Assembly (NCBI RefSeq): GCF_014202315.1
Contig: NZ_JACHGN010000011.1
Coordinates: forward strand, 186,001-250,000
Direction: 5' to 3'
Origin: Thermocatellispora tengchongensis
GTDB taxonomy: Bacteria > Actinomycetota > Actinomycetes > Streptosporangiales > Streptosporangiaceae
Length of the DNA: 64,000 bases
Below, piece after piece: positions 37,195 through 45,690 of the stretch. Positions within the stretch are counted from its first letter, which is position 1. Each line of letters starts with the position of its first letter. A program made the position numbers and the translations under genes. The notes under the pieces were generated by a model. That model was not told the DNA's origin. It ran no database searches and saw only the letters and a list, made by a program, of their open reading frames with translations.

Positions 37195-39674
37195 GAACGT
37201 GCCGGTTCGTGGCGTGTGGTGGTGGCGGAAACGGTGTGGCCGGGGTGACGCAGGTCGATGGTGACGGTGGCCGGCGGGAGGCCGTCGGCGCGGGCGGTGA
37301 CCGTGACGGGGCCTTCGGCACCGGTGGGGCGCAGCACGGCCAGTGCGTGGCCTTCGTAGGTGGTGCGGGAGGCGGCTTGGAAGGGTTCCTCGGTGGATGG
37401 CCTGGCCGTGCCCAGGGCTTGGAGGGTGGCGGGGCCGTCGAGGTGGATGGTCACGGTGCGGTCGCTTATGGGGTTGATCGTCCCGTGCTCGTCGACGAGG
37501 CAGATGTCGATGTAGGCCAGGTCTTGCGGGTCCGTGCTGATGTGCGGCCGGTCGGGAGTGAGCCGCAGCCGCGCGGGCTCTGCGGCGGTGAGCAGCCGGC
37601 AGCGGCCGCTCTCGGCCCCGCCTCGATAGGCCACCGCCTCCAGCGTGCCGGGCTGGTACGGCAGGTCGGCCGTGGCCAGGAACGCCTTGCCGGTGCCGAC
37701 GGGCACTTTGGCCGCGGTGGTGCCGTTGAGCACGAACTCGATCTCGTCGGCGTCGGCGTAGGCCTCCACCCGGACGGGGGTGCCGGCCGGGACGTCCCAG
37801 GTCCAACTGGCGATGGAGTCGCTCCAGGCCCATCCCTTGGGCTGGAAGGGGTGCTCGCGGTGCTCGGGGCGTTGCACGGCCAGGTAGGGGGTGGGGCGCA
37901 GGCCGTAGACGATCTCGCGGTAGTAGGAGACGGGGCGGCGGCGGCCGGTGATGTCCAGGTCGCCCGTGGAGGCGGTGAGCCACGGATAGGGAGCGCCGAA
38001 GGAGGCAGGCTCACCGGGGTAGGTGGGGCGGCCGATGCCGCTCTCGCCGAGGTAGTCCCAGCCGGTCCAGGTGAAGTCGCCGATGATGTGGCCGTGCTCG
38101 GTGACGAGCTTCCAGTACCGGTCGATGAGGGTGGGGAAGGTCTCCGAGCCGACCACGACCCGGTTGGGGTAGGCCTCCTGGTCGATGAGGTAGCGGGAGT
38201 CACCGTAGTTGAGCCCGACGACGTCCAGCACCGCGGCCGACTCGGCGATCCGCTCGCCCACCTCGGGCAGGGCGATGAGCGCGCCCATGCCGTCGAGCAT
38301 GTCGTTGAAGCCGCCCTCGGCGGCCGGTTCGCCGCTCACCTGAGCCTGTGCCATGAGCGCGGGGATCTGGTCCAGGATCGCCATCATGCCGTTGAGGGCG
38401 TTGGTGACCAGGCGGGTGGGGTCCTGGGCCCGGATCCGCTCGGCGAGCAGGCGTCCCCAGCGGGCGCCGTGCGGGGTGCCCGCTTCGAGGATCTCGTTGC
38501 CGATGGAGTAGAAGATCACGCTGGGGTGGTTGAAGTCCTTGGCCACCAGGGCGTCCACGTCCCGCTCCCACCACTGGGGGAACCGGCGCGCGTAGTCGTC
38601 GTCGGTCTTGCCGATCGTCCACATGTCGAACGTCTCGTCCATGACGAGCATGCCGAGCCGGTCGCAGGCCTCCAGCATGGCGGTGCTGAGCGGGTTGTGC
38701 GCGGAGCGGATGGCGTTGAAGCCGGCGTCCTTGAGCAGTTGCACCCGCCGCTCCTCCGCGCGGGCGATGGCGGCCGAGCCGAGGGGGCCGTTGTCGTGGT
38801 GCACGCACGCGCCGCGCAGCTTGACGGTGGCGCCGTTGATGCGCAGGCCCCGGATCGGGTCCACCGACACGCTGCGGATGCCGAACGTGGTGCGGGCCTC
38901 GTCGACCTGCCCGTCCGCGCCGGTGAGCCGGACCGTCGCGGTGTACAGGTTCGGCTCCTCGACGCTCCACAGGGCGGGGTGGCGGATGTAGGCGCGCTTG
39001 CGCACGGTCGCGCGCTCCCCGGCCAGTACGGTCAGCGGGGCGTGGTCGGTGGCCACGATCTCGCCGTCGCCGTCGCGCACCTCCACCAGCACATCCACGG
39101 TGCGGGTGCCGGTGCCCTCGTTGATCACCTCGACGGCGACCGCGGCGACGGCCAGCTCGTCGTCGATCTGCGGCGTGGTCACCCGCAGGCCGGTCGGGGT
39201 GATGTGCAGCAGGTCGCCGATGAGCAGGTGCACCGGCCGGTGGATGCCGCCGCCGCTGTACCATCGCGAGTCCTTGTGCGCCTGGGCCTCGACCCTGATG
39301 GTGTTGGCCTGGCCGTAGCGCAGGTAGGGGTCGGCGGCGATGTGGAAGGTGGAGTAGCCGCCTGCCCACTGACCGGCGAAGGCGTCGTTGATGTACACCA
39401 TGGCGTCGCGGTACACGCCCTCGAACTCGATGGTGACCCGCTTGCTCGCCCATGAGGCGGGCACCTCGAAGTCCTTGTCGTAGCGCCAGGCGCCGGGCCG
39501 GTGGTATCCGGTGTGCGAGCCGTCCGAGCCGTCGGGCGACCTGCCGCCGGCGAGCATGGCGTCATGGGGCAGCGTGACGGCGACCGCCTCGGCTGCGCCG
39601 CCCGTCGCCATCTGCTCGAAGATGGACGTGCGGCCGCAGACGCGCCAGCCGTCGTTGAAGGGTTCGCGGATCAT
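37191..39674 (-). CDS. GH2 family glycoside hydrolase (beta-galactosidase-like)
   Basis: An 827-residue cytoplasmic GH2 enzyme. It has sugar-binding, immunoglobulin-like and TIM-barrel domains, then extra C-terminal sandwich domains (DUF4982-like and a Big-type end). Readable motifs are YHRPGAWRYDKDF, LRGACVHHDNGPLG, ETFDMWTIGKTDDDY, the acid/base Glu in YSIGNEI near 393 and the nucleophile in VVGSETFP near 508. GAGGAGAGG precedes the ATG. It is followed after 26 bases upstream by a broken MFS gene of the same strand and is probably controlled by the divergent LacI protein. Exact specificity (galactoside, glucuronide or arabinoside) is open. Confidence 0.88.
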   Translation of the reverse strand: MIREPFNDGWRVCGRTSIFEQMATGGAAEAVAVTLPHDAMLAGGRSPDGSDGSHTGYHRPGAWRYDKDFEVPASWASKRVTIEFEGVYRDAMVYINDAFAGQWAGGYSTFHIAADPYLRYGQANTIRVEAQAHKDSRWYSGGGIHRPVHLLIGDLLHITPTGLRVTTPQIDDELAVAAVAVEVINEGTGTRTVDVLVEVRDGDGEIVATDHAPLTVLAGERATVRKRAYIRHPALWSVEEPNLYTATVRLTGADGQVDEARTTFGIRSVSVDPIRGLRINGATVKLRGACVHHDNGPLGSAAIARAEERRVQLLKDAGFNAIRSAHNPLSTAMLEACDRLGMLVMDETFDMWTIGKTDDDYARRFPQWWERDVDALVAKDFNHPSVIFYSIGNEILEAGTPHGARWGRLLAERIRAQDPTRLVTNALNGMMAILDQIPALMAQAQVSGEPAAEGGFNDMLDGMGALIALPEVGERIAESAAVLDVVGLNYGDSRYLIDQEAYPNRVVVGSETFPTLIDRYWKLVTEHGHIIGDFTWTGWDYLGESGIGRPTYPGEPASFGAPYPWLTASTGDLDITGRRRPVSYYREIVYGLRPTPYLAVQRPEHREHPFQPKGWAWSDSIASWTWDVPAGTPVRVEAYADADEIEFVLNGTTAAKVPVGTGKAFLATADLPYQPGTLEAVAYRGGAESGRCRLLTAAEPARLRLTPDRPHISTDPQDLAYIDICLVDEHGTINPISDRTVTIHLDGPATLQALGTARPSTEEPFQAASRTTYEGHALAVLRPTGAEGPVTVTARADGLPPATVTIDLRHPGHTVSATTTRHEPARS

Positions 39675-39700
39675 GGTTGTCCTCTCCTCGCAGGGGGGCG

Positions 39701-40716
39701 TCAGCGGACGCCTTTGATGAGGCGCACCGACAGGGCGCCCAATGCGGTGCAGGCGATCAGCATCACGAAGACCAGCCGGTAGTCGCCCGTGACGCCGACT
39801 ATGGCGCCGGCGACACTCGGGGCGATGATCTGCGGGCCGGCGTTGGCGATGTTCATGATTCCCAGGTCCCGGCCGGCGTTGTCGACGTTCGGCAGGACCC
39901 GCGTGATCAGTGCCTGGTCGACCGCCATGTAGACGCCGAACGCCGCTCCGGAGACGGCCGTGGCCACCCGGCGAAGGCCCACCAGTAGTCCGGCGCGCCG
40001 CGCAGACCGGAGATCGCGCCGACGGCCTTGTTCTTCCGTGTTGACCGGGCGTCCGGTTCCGGCGCCGGGCGGTCCTTGGTGGTCAGGGCGAAGATCTGGG
40101 TCAGCAGCAGGAAGAGCCCTGCGACCAGCAGGTAGCCCATGAAGAGGTCCTGCGACAGCCCGGCCAGGGCGACACCGGCGTACGCCCCGATCATGCCGGC
40201 CGCCCCCAGCACGCCGGACATGCTTCCGCGCAGCCGCTGCGGCACACGCTCGGGGAGCACCGCCGTCAGGCTGGCCTGCGTGGCGTTGAGCGGCCACATC
40301 ATCGCCGCCCACGCGATGGCGATCGCGGCCGTCGAGGTGAGCTGGGACATGGCGACCAGCCCCAGCGCACCGACGATGCCCGCGCCGAAGATCCACACGT
40401 TGCGGCGGCCGAGGAAACGGGTGCGGGTGCGATCCGACAACAGCCCTGCGATCGGCTGTGAGGCCACGCTTGAGACGGCGGAGACGCTCAGGGCCATCCC
40501 GAGCGCCGCGGCGGAGGCGGCCTGCTCCGGCACGATCGCGGCGATCTGCTTGCCGAGCAGCACCTGCATCACACCTCCCCACACGGCATTCATCGCGACC
40601 ATGGCGAGCGGGTAGATCACCCACAGCCAGCGTCCTATCGCCGGTTCGGCAGCAGGTGGCGGCAACGTGGGGGCGTCGCTTTCGTGGGGGGCGACCTTTG
40701 GATCCTGGGCGGGCAT
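39701..40716 (-). pseudogene. MFS sugar transporter with internal loss and frameshift
   Basis: The N-terminal part (40716 to about 39968, about 250 residues) has six to seven helices and the motif LLSDRTRTRFLGRRN; it is readable to GAPDYWWAFAG. Related transporters continue for about 90-100 residues (helices 7-10) before a segment like FGVYMAVDQALITRVLP. Here that segment follows at once but in another reading frame, and continues to RLIKGVR at 39701. Both ends are conserved, so about 90 residues were lost together with the frame. Start MPAQDP (GGGAGA upstream). The product would not be a functional transporter if the sequence is right. Confidence 0.75.
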
Positions 40717-40731
40717 GAGTTCTCCCATCAG

Positions 40732-40758
40732 TTCACGCGCGTGATTCACGCGCGTGAA
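40732..40758. promoter_or_regulatory. Two tandem palindromic LacI-type operators
   Basis: TTCACGCGCGTGA at 40732-40744 is followed directly by the perfect 14-bp palindrome TTCACGCGCGTGAA at 40745-40758. They lie between the divergent MFS/GH2 and LacI genes, upstream of both starts. The CG-centred symmetry is typical of LacI-family operators, so the gene at 40839 is the likely ligand. Confidence 0.8.
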
Positions 40759-40838
40759 TGGAGAGCGTAGGCTCTGGCCTGCCGTCCCGTCTAGCATCTA
40801 TCCGGGGCGAACAGCTCCGAATGTGAACGGGAGTGCCG

Positions 40839-41792
40839 ATGAGGGTCAGCAGCGAAGACGTCGCCCAGCGCGCGGGTGTGTCCCGCTCGACGGTGAGCTA
40901 CATCCTCAACGGGCACGGCGACCGCTTCAGCCGGGCCACCCGAGAGGCCGTCGAACGGGCGGTGGCCGAACTGGGCTATCGCCCGCATTCGGCCGGTCGC
41001 GCGCTCGCGCGCGGGCAGAGCGACCTGGTGCTGCTCGTACTGCCGATCTCGCCGAACGGCCAGTTCAGCCAGATGGCCGACCGCCTGACCGACGCGCTGG
41101 CCGAACACGGCCTGTCCTTGCTCATGTGCTCGGCCACCGCCTCCCCGCAGTCCTTCGCGGCGGTCATCACCACCACCCGGCCCCGAGCGGTCATCGCACT
41201 GTCCGAGCTGAGCGAGGCCAAGCGAGCCGTCCTGCGTTCGGCCGGCGTACGCGTCCTCGACATCGCCCACGCGATCTCCCAGCCCGGCGGGCACAGTTGG
41301 ACCGTGGGACGGATGCAGGCCGAGCACCTGATGCAGCGCGGATACCGGCGCATCGCCTATGCCCGCCTCATCGAAGCCCGCGACGACGTGCTGCTGCGCG
41401 CCCGCGAGCAGGGTGTGCGCGAGGCGTGCCGGGCCGCCGGCATGGACGAGCCCCAGGTGATCACCGTGGCGCTCCGCGCGGACGCCGACCTGGACGCCGT
41501 CGCCTCGCTGCCCGCCGGTACGGGCCTGGCCTGCTACAACGACGACACCGCCGCGGCGGCGCTGGCGGCCGCGCGGGTCATCGGCCGCACGGTGCCGCAG
41601 GAGCTGGGAGTGGTGGGCGTTGACGACACACCGGTGGCCACCCAGACCAGTCCCCGGCTCACCACCATCGGCTTCGGCCTGTCCGATGCCGGGGATCGCC
41701 TGGCCCGGGTTCTCCTCCAGCACCCCGAGCCCACCGACGCCGACTTCGCCGAAACAGGCGAGTTCTGGCTCATTCAGGGCGAATCTACATAA
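40839..41792 (+). CDS. LacI family transcriptional repressor
   Basis: A 317-residue LacI protein. The headpiece is VSSEDVAQRAGVSRSTVSYI, hinge RPHSAGRALARGQSD, then an effector domain with AIALSELSEAKRAVLRSAG and VVGVDDTPVATQTSPRLTTI. ATG at 40839 has GGGAG 6 bases upstream; a GTG at 40833 in frame is less likely. It is divergent from the GH2 cluster, with two operators between them, and probably represses that cluster and itself. Confidence 0.9.
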   Translation: MRVSSEDVAQRAGVSRSTVSYILNGHGDRFSRATREAVERAVAELGYRPHSAGRALARGQSDLVLLVLPISPNGQFSQMADRLTDALAEHGLSLLMCSATASPQSFAAVITTTRPRAVIALSELSEAKRAVLRSAGVRVLDIAHAISQPGGHSWTVGRMQAEHLMQRGYRRIAYARLIEARDDVLLRAREQGVREACRAAGMDEPQVITVALRADADLDAVASLPAGTGLACYNDDTAAAALAAARVIGRTVPQELGVVGVDDTPVATQTSPRLTTIGFGLSDAGDRLARVLLQHPEPTDADFAETGEFWLIQGEST

Positions 41793-41844
41793 AGCCCCTG
41801 TTGCAGCGGCGTGTGCAAGGGCTTGCGCACGCACCGGACGGCCA

Positions 41845-42687
41845 CTAGCTGGGACGAGGTTCGGTCTGGTTCCAGGTGGCGTGGATGGAGCCGAGCAGGT
41901 TGAGAGCCTGGGCGCTGGGGCTGCCGGGTTCGGCCTGGTAGATCACGAGCTGCTGGCCGGGGCTGTGCCGTACGTCGAAGGCCTGGTACGTGAGGGTCAG
42001 GGGGCCGACATCCGGGTGGAGGAGGTGCTTGGCGTCCTGGGTCTTGCCGCGGACGGTGTGGGTGTTCCACAGGCGGGCGAAGTCCGCGCTGTGCTCGGTG
42101 AGCGTACGGACGAGTTCGCGCAGCCGCGGGCTGCCGGGATCGAGGCCGGCCGCCTGGCGCAGGTTGGCCACGACGGCTTGTGCCGTCCAGCTCCACTGGG
42201 TGTAGAACTGCCGGCCTGCCGGGTCGAGGAAGGTCATGCGGGCCAGGTTGTCCGCCTGCTCGAAGGGTGAGTACAGGGCGGCGGCGAGGGTGTTGACCGC
42301 CAGGATGTCCAAGGTCAGGTTGATGACGAAGGCCGGGGCGCCCGGGTAGCCGTCCATCAGCTGGCGCAGGGCGGGGCTGACCCGGTCGGTGGTGTGGGTG
42401 AACCGGTCACTCGGCGATGTCCCGGCCAGCCGGTACAGGTGTGCGCGGGCGTCGGTGTCGAGTCGCAGGGCGCGGCTGAGCGCGTCCAGGACCTGCGGTG
42501 ACGGGTGGCGTTCACGCCCCTGTTCGAGGCGGGTGTAGTAGTCGGCGTTGACACCCGCCAGGACGGCGACCTCCTCACGCCGCAGCCCGGTGACTCTGCG
42601 CGTACCGTAGGCGGCCATACCGACGTCCTGCGGGAGCAGCCCCGCCCGGCGCGCGCGAAGGAACTCTCCCAGCTGGTTGTCAGGCAT
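41845..42687 (-). CDS. XRE family regulator with MmyB-like ligand domain
   Basis: A 280-residue protein. Residues 1-80 hold an XRE helix-turn-helix with RREEVAVLAGVNADYYTRLE and RHPSPQVLDALSRALRL, followed by the MmyB-type domain (PAFVINLTLDILAVNTLAAAL, then LTEHSADFARLWNTHTV and DVGPLTLTYQAFDV). Many actinomycete genomes hold several such proteins, each next to an oxidoreductase or small enzyme gene. It is divergent from the Atu4866-like gene, with a dyad between them. Confidence 0.88.
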   Translation of the reverse strand: MPDNQLGEFLRARRAGLLPQDVGMAAYGTRRVTGLRREEVAVLAGVNADYYTRLEQGRERHPSPQVLDALSRALRLDTDARAHLYRLAGTSPSDRFTHTTDRVSPALRQLMDGYPGAPAFVINLTLDILAVNTLAAALYSPFEQADNLARMTFLDPAGRQFYTQWSWTAQAVVANLRQAAGLDPGSPRLRELVRTLTEHSADFARLWNTHTVRGKTQDAKHLLHPDVGPLTLTYQAFDVRHSPGQQLVIYQAEPGSPSAQALNLLGSIHATWNQTEPRPS

Positions 42688-42716
42688 GCATGCAGGCTAT
42701 CCGTGGGAGCGGCATC

Positions 42717-42743
42717 CTGCCTGGGTGTATCTCACCCAGGCAG
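42717..42743. promoter_or_regulatory. Perfect 11-bp dyad between XRE and Atu4866-like genes
   Basis: CTGCCTGGGTG and CACCCAGGCAG form a perfect inverted repeat around TATCT, 30 bases before the XRE start on the minus strand and about 85 bases before the plus-strand gene. It is probably the operator of the XRE regulator, or possibly a transcript hairpin. Confidence 0.65.
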
Positions 42744-42827
42744 CACGCGTCCTGGTTGACGGTCACCGAACCGCGCAGACTCGGTGGTGCAGGACAGATC
42801 CGCACGTACCCCTAGAAGGAGTCCGGC

Positions 42828-43079
42828 ATGGCGAAGACCACTGAGGACGCTGTCGATGTGGTGGGCATGTGGGTGACCGCCGACGGTCACATCCGCCAGG
42901 AGTTGCGCCCGGACGGCCGGTACGACGAGGCCCGCGGCAACCGGCGCAGCGCGTACACCGGCCGTTACACGGTGACCGGCAGCCACATCGACTATGTAGA
43001 CGACACCGGGTTCACCGCGACGGGCGACATCCGCGACGGCGTGCTTTATCACGAACACCTCGTGCTCTACCGGGAGTAG
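42828..43079 (+). CDS. Small Atu4866-family protein
   Basis: An 83-residue protein with the motifs VVGMWVTADGHIRQELRPDG, TGRYTVTGSHIDYVDDTG and HEHLVLYRE of the Atu4866 family, small lipocalin-like beta barrels named after an Agrobacterium structure. AGAAGGAG precedes the start. Function is unknown. It is probably controlled by the divergent XRE regulator. Confidence 0.8.
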   Translation: MAKTTEDAVDVVGMWVTADGHIRQELRPDGRYDEARGNRRSAYTGRYTVTGSHIDYVDDTGFTATGDIRDGVLYHEHLVLYRE

Positions 43080-43146
43080 ACAAGCCGTGCGGCTCAGCGC
43101 GAGCCCTACGGGCGCCCTGAGGATCACCAGCCCGGCAGGCACGCGG

Positions 43147-44001
43147 CTATGGGGCCGGCATCGGGCTTGTCCTCCACTGGTCGAGGTGGGCGTCGATGAA
43201 CTCGTGTATCGACGTGGGCTCACGTCCGGTGATCTGCTTCACGGCCGCCGAGAGTTCGCCGAAGCCGCCGTGCCGGACGCGACGGTAGAGGTCGTCGAGA
43301 ATGTCCGCTGTCCAGGGGTCGAGCCCATGGAGGGTCTCCTGCGGGGCGGGGTCCTCGGCGCGGATGCGGTGGCCGAGGCGCGCGGAGAGCTCCTGCGCGA
43401 CGGACGCGACCGTGACCGGCTCCGGACCGGTGATCGTGTACGCCTGGTCGCGATGCCCTTCCGGCGCGATGAGGGCGGCCACGGCGACCTCGGCGATGTC
43501 GCGCGCGTCCACCCACGCGATCGGGGCGCCGCCCGAGGGCAGGCTCAGGACGTGGTCGTCCCGTATGGCGTCGCGGTAGAACCTAGGGTCGGTCAGGACC
43601 TGGTGGAACCAGGACGGACGGAGCAGTGTCCAGGAAGCGGCCCGAGTGACGACCGCGTCCTCGACCCGGCGCGCCCAGTGGTCCGGTGCGAGCGTTCCGG
43701 CTCCCTGCTCGGACAGCAGGACGACATGCGCGTCCGGATGCATCTCGATCAGACCGGCGACGAGTTCGGGGGCGGCGGGAAGGTCGGGACGCATCAGGTA
43801 GATCGCGTCCACGCCTGCTGCCGCTTCGCGCCAGGTCGCCCGGTCGTGCCAGTCGAACCGGACGGGATCGATCCCGGTGGCCGGCGTCGCGGCGTGCTGC
43901 GACGACCCGGCGCGGACGAGGATCCCGGAGCGGCCTAGCCGGGCGGTCACCTCGCGTCCTGTCTTGCCTCGGGCCCCGGTCACCAGCACCGTCCGGGTCA
44001 T
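43147..44001 (-). CDS. NmrA-like NAD(P)-binding oxidoreductase
   Basis: A 284-residue atypical SDR starting TRTVLVTGARGKTGREV (dinucleotide motif TGARGKTG). It then has VDAIYLMRPDLP, WTLLRPSWFHQ and WVDARDIAEVAVAAL, as in NmrA/ergot-alkaloid-type NAD(P)-binding proteins. The active-site Tyr-Lys pair of classical SDRs is not seen. It overlaps the alkenal reductase stop by ATGA, forming an operon under the MarR operator. It may act in quinone or enone reduction or sense redox state. Confidence 0.82.
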   Translation of the reverse strand: MTRTVLVTGARGKTGREVTARLGRSGILVRAGSSQHAATPATGIDPVRFDWHDRATWREAAAGVDAIYLMRPDLPAAPELVAGLIEMHPDAHVVLLSEQGAGTLAPDHWARRVEDAVVTRAASWTLLRPSWFHQVLTDPRFYRDAIRDDHVLSLPSGGAPIAWVDARDIAEVAVAALIAPEGHRDQAYTITGPEPVTVASVAQELSARLGHRIRAEDPAPQETLHGLDPWTADILDDLYRRVRHGGFGELSAAVKQITGREPTSIHEFIDAHLDQWRTSPMPAP

Positions 44002-45029
44002 GCCTGCTCCCGGAGCCGGACGACGACCTTGCCGACCGTGGGCGCTGCGCTGTTCAGCAGGCCCAGCAGTGCTTCGGGCACCCGCTCGATGCCGTCCAGC
44101 ACCGTCTGGCGGTGACGGATCTCGCCGGAGCGTACCCAGGGCCCCACCTCGGCGCGGAAGGCGGGCATCTGGTCCTGGTGGTCGGTGACCAGGAAGCCGC
44201 GCGCGGTCGCCCGCTTGGTGACCAACTGGTACAGGTTCCGCAGGCCGTGTGGTTCCCGGCCGTCGTACTGGCTGGCCATCCCGCACAGGGCAAGCCGGGC
44301 GCCGATCCGGAGGTGGTCGATCGCGGCCTCCAGCTGGACGCCGCCGACGTTGTCGAACACCACGTCGATGCCGTCGGGCGCGGCCTGAGCGAGGTGCTCA
44401 CCGATCGCGCCGTCGTGATAGTCGAAGGCGGCATCGAAACCGAGGTCGTCCACCAGGTGCCGCACCTTGGCGGTGGACCCCGCGCTGCCGATCACCCGCT
44501 TGGCGCCCCGCAGCCTGGCGATCTGACCGGCGATGCTCCCGACCGCCCCGGCCGCTCCCGTGACGAACACCGTGTCGCCGGGTCGCACCGACGCCACCTG
44601 GGTGATGCCCAGCCATGCGGTCAGGCCCGTCGCGCCGAGCACACCGAGATGGATTTCGGCGGGCAGATCGTCGGTGTCGATCGGGACGACCCCGGCAGCG
44701 TCGATCACGGTGGCCTCGCGCAGCCCCAGGAAATGCTCGACCACCTGGCCCGGCTTGACGCCGTCGGCCCGGGACTCGACGACCACGCCGACCGCTCCTC
44801 CCTCCAGCGGCGCGTTCAGCGGGAACGGAGGGATGTAGGAGGGGCGGTCGTCCATCCGGCCACGCATGTACGGGTCCACCGACAGGTGGGTGTTACGAAC
44901 CAGGACCTGACCGGGCCGCAGCTCGGGAATCCGAGCTTCGACCAGCGCGAAGTCATCGGCTGACGCGCGCGCCTGCGGCCGTCGTGTCAGGTGCCACTCC
45001 CGGGCCCATCCTTTGCTGGTGACCGTCAT
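43998..45029 (-). CDS. NADP-dependent alkenal/enone reductase (MDR family)
   Basis: A 343-residue zinc-independent medium-chain reductase. It has LSVDPYMRGRMDD, GATGLTAWLGITQ, then VFVTGAAGAVGSIAGQIARL for cofactor, and DNVGGVQLEAAIDHL, as in leukotriene B4 12-hydroxydehydrogenase-like reductases such as CurA and YncB. GGAAGGGG precedes the ATG at 45029. It is divergent from a MarR gene and probably reduces electrophilic enones. Confidence 0.87.
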   Translation of the reverse strand: MTVTSKGWAREWHLTRRPQARASADDFALVEARIPELRPGQVLVRNTHLSVDPYMRGRMDDRPSYIPPFPLNAPLEGGAVGVVVESRADGVKPGQVVEHFLGLREATVIDAAGVVPIDTDDLPAEIHLGVLGATGLTAWLGITQVASVRPGDTVFVTGAAGAVGSIAGQIARLRGAKRVIGSAGSTAKVRHLVDDLGFDAAFDYHDGAIGEHLAQAAPDGIDVVFDNVGGVQLEAAIDHLRIGARLALCGMASQYDGREPHGLRNLYQLVTKRATARGFLVTDHQDQMPAFRAEVGPWVRSGEIRHRQTVLDGIERVPEALLGLLNSAAPTVGKVVVRLREQA

Positions 45030-45051
45030 CGGAACACCCCTTCCCCAGATA

Positions 45052-45101
45052 CTTGATGCACTCAAGCATCTATCCTGGCACACATACTTGAGTGCATCAA
45101 G
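45052..45101. promoter_or_regulatory. Inverted pair of 15-bp MarR-type sites
   Basis: CTTGATGCACTCAAG at 45052-45066 is repeated as its exact reverse complement CTTGAGTGCATCAAG at 45087-45101. Each copy is itself nearly palindromic, as MarR-family sites are. They lie between divergent reductase and MarR genes, within 25 bases of each start, so they probably repress both. Confidence 0.8.
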
Positions 45102-45120
45102 TTCTGGGTAGAATGGCCCC

Positions 45121-45573
45121 ATGGCCGTACCGACCGGGCTCGTCAGCGCCTCGACCGATGCCGAACGGGCGATGTTCGACTTCGTTGACGCCTACGACCG
45201 CGCATACGAGACCGCCGCCCTGAAGCACGGGCTGACCGTGGCGCAGGCCTGCGTGCTCGGGCGGCTGACCCGGCAGATCGGGATGCGAGAACTGGCCGAC
45301 GAACTCGGCTGCGACGCCTCCAACATCACCCAGATCATCCGCAGGCTCGAAGCTCGCGATCTCGTCCGCCGTCGCCCCCACCCCGACGACCGCCGCTCCC
45401 GGCAGATCGTCCGGACCCCCAGCGGAACCCTCCTCTACGCCGCCTTCGAGGAGTCCTTCGAGTTCGCCCGGTCCGCCATCGCCAATCTGAGCCCCCGCGA
45501 ACAGGACCAGCTTGCCGCCCTGCTCCGCAAGGCCCTCAACGGAACACGAGAACCGAACAGTCAAGCCACTTGA
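45121..45573 (+). CDS. MarR family transcriptional regulator
   Basis: A 150-residue MarR protein. The winged helix is MRELADELGCDASNITQIIR, then RRRPHPDDRRSRQI for the wing. There is no Cys in the sensing region apart from that in the helix region (ELGCDAS), so redox sensing through that Cys is only a possibility. It is divergent from the two-gene reductase operon, and the two palindromic sites between them are its likely operators. Confidence 0.88.
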   Translation: MAVPTGLVSASTDAERAMFDFVDAYDRAYETAALKHGLTVAQACVLGRLTRQIGMRELADELGCDASNITQIIRRLEARDLVRRRPHPDDRRSRQIVRTPSGTLLYAAFEESFEFARSAIANLSPREQDQLAALLRKALNGTREPNSQAT

Positions 45574-45690
45574 GGCGCGATCAAGGCACCGCCCGGCGAC
45601 TCGGCCACGCCCTGGGCGAGCCGGTCGTCACCGTACGCCGAGGCGGGACGGCTCGGACGGCTGTCGGCGTCCCGCCTCGGGTCCGGGGTT

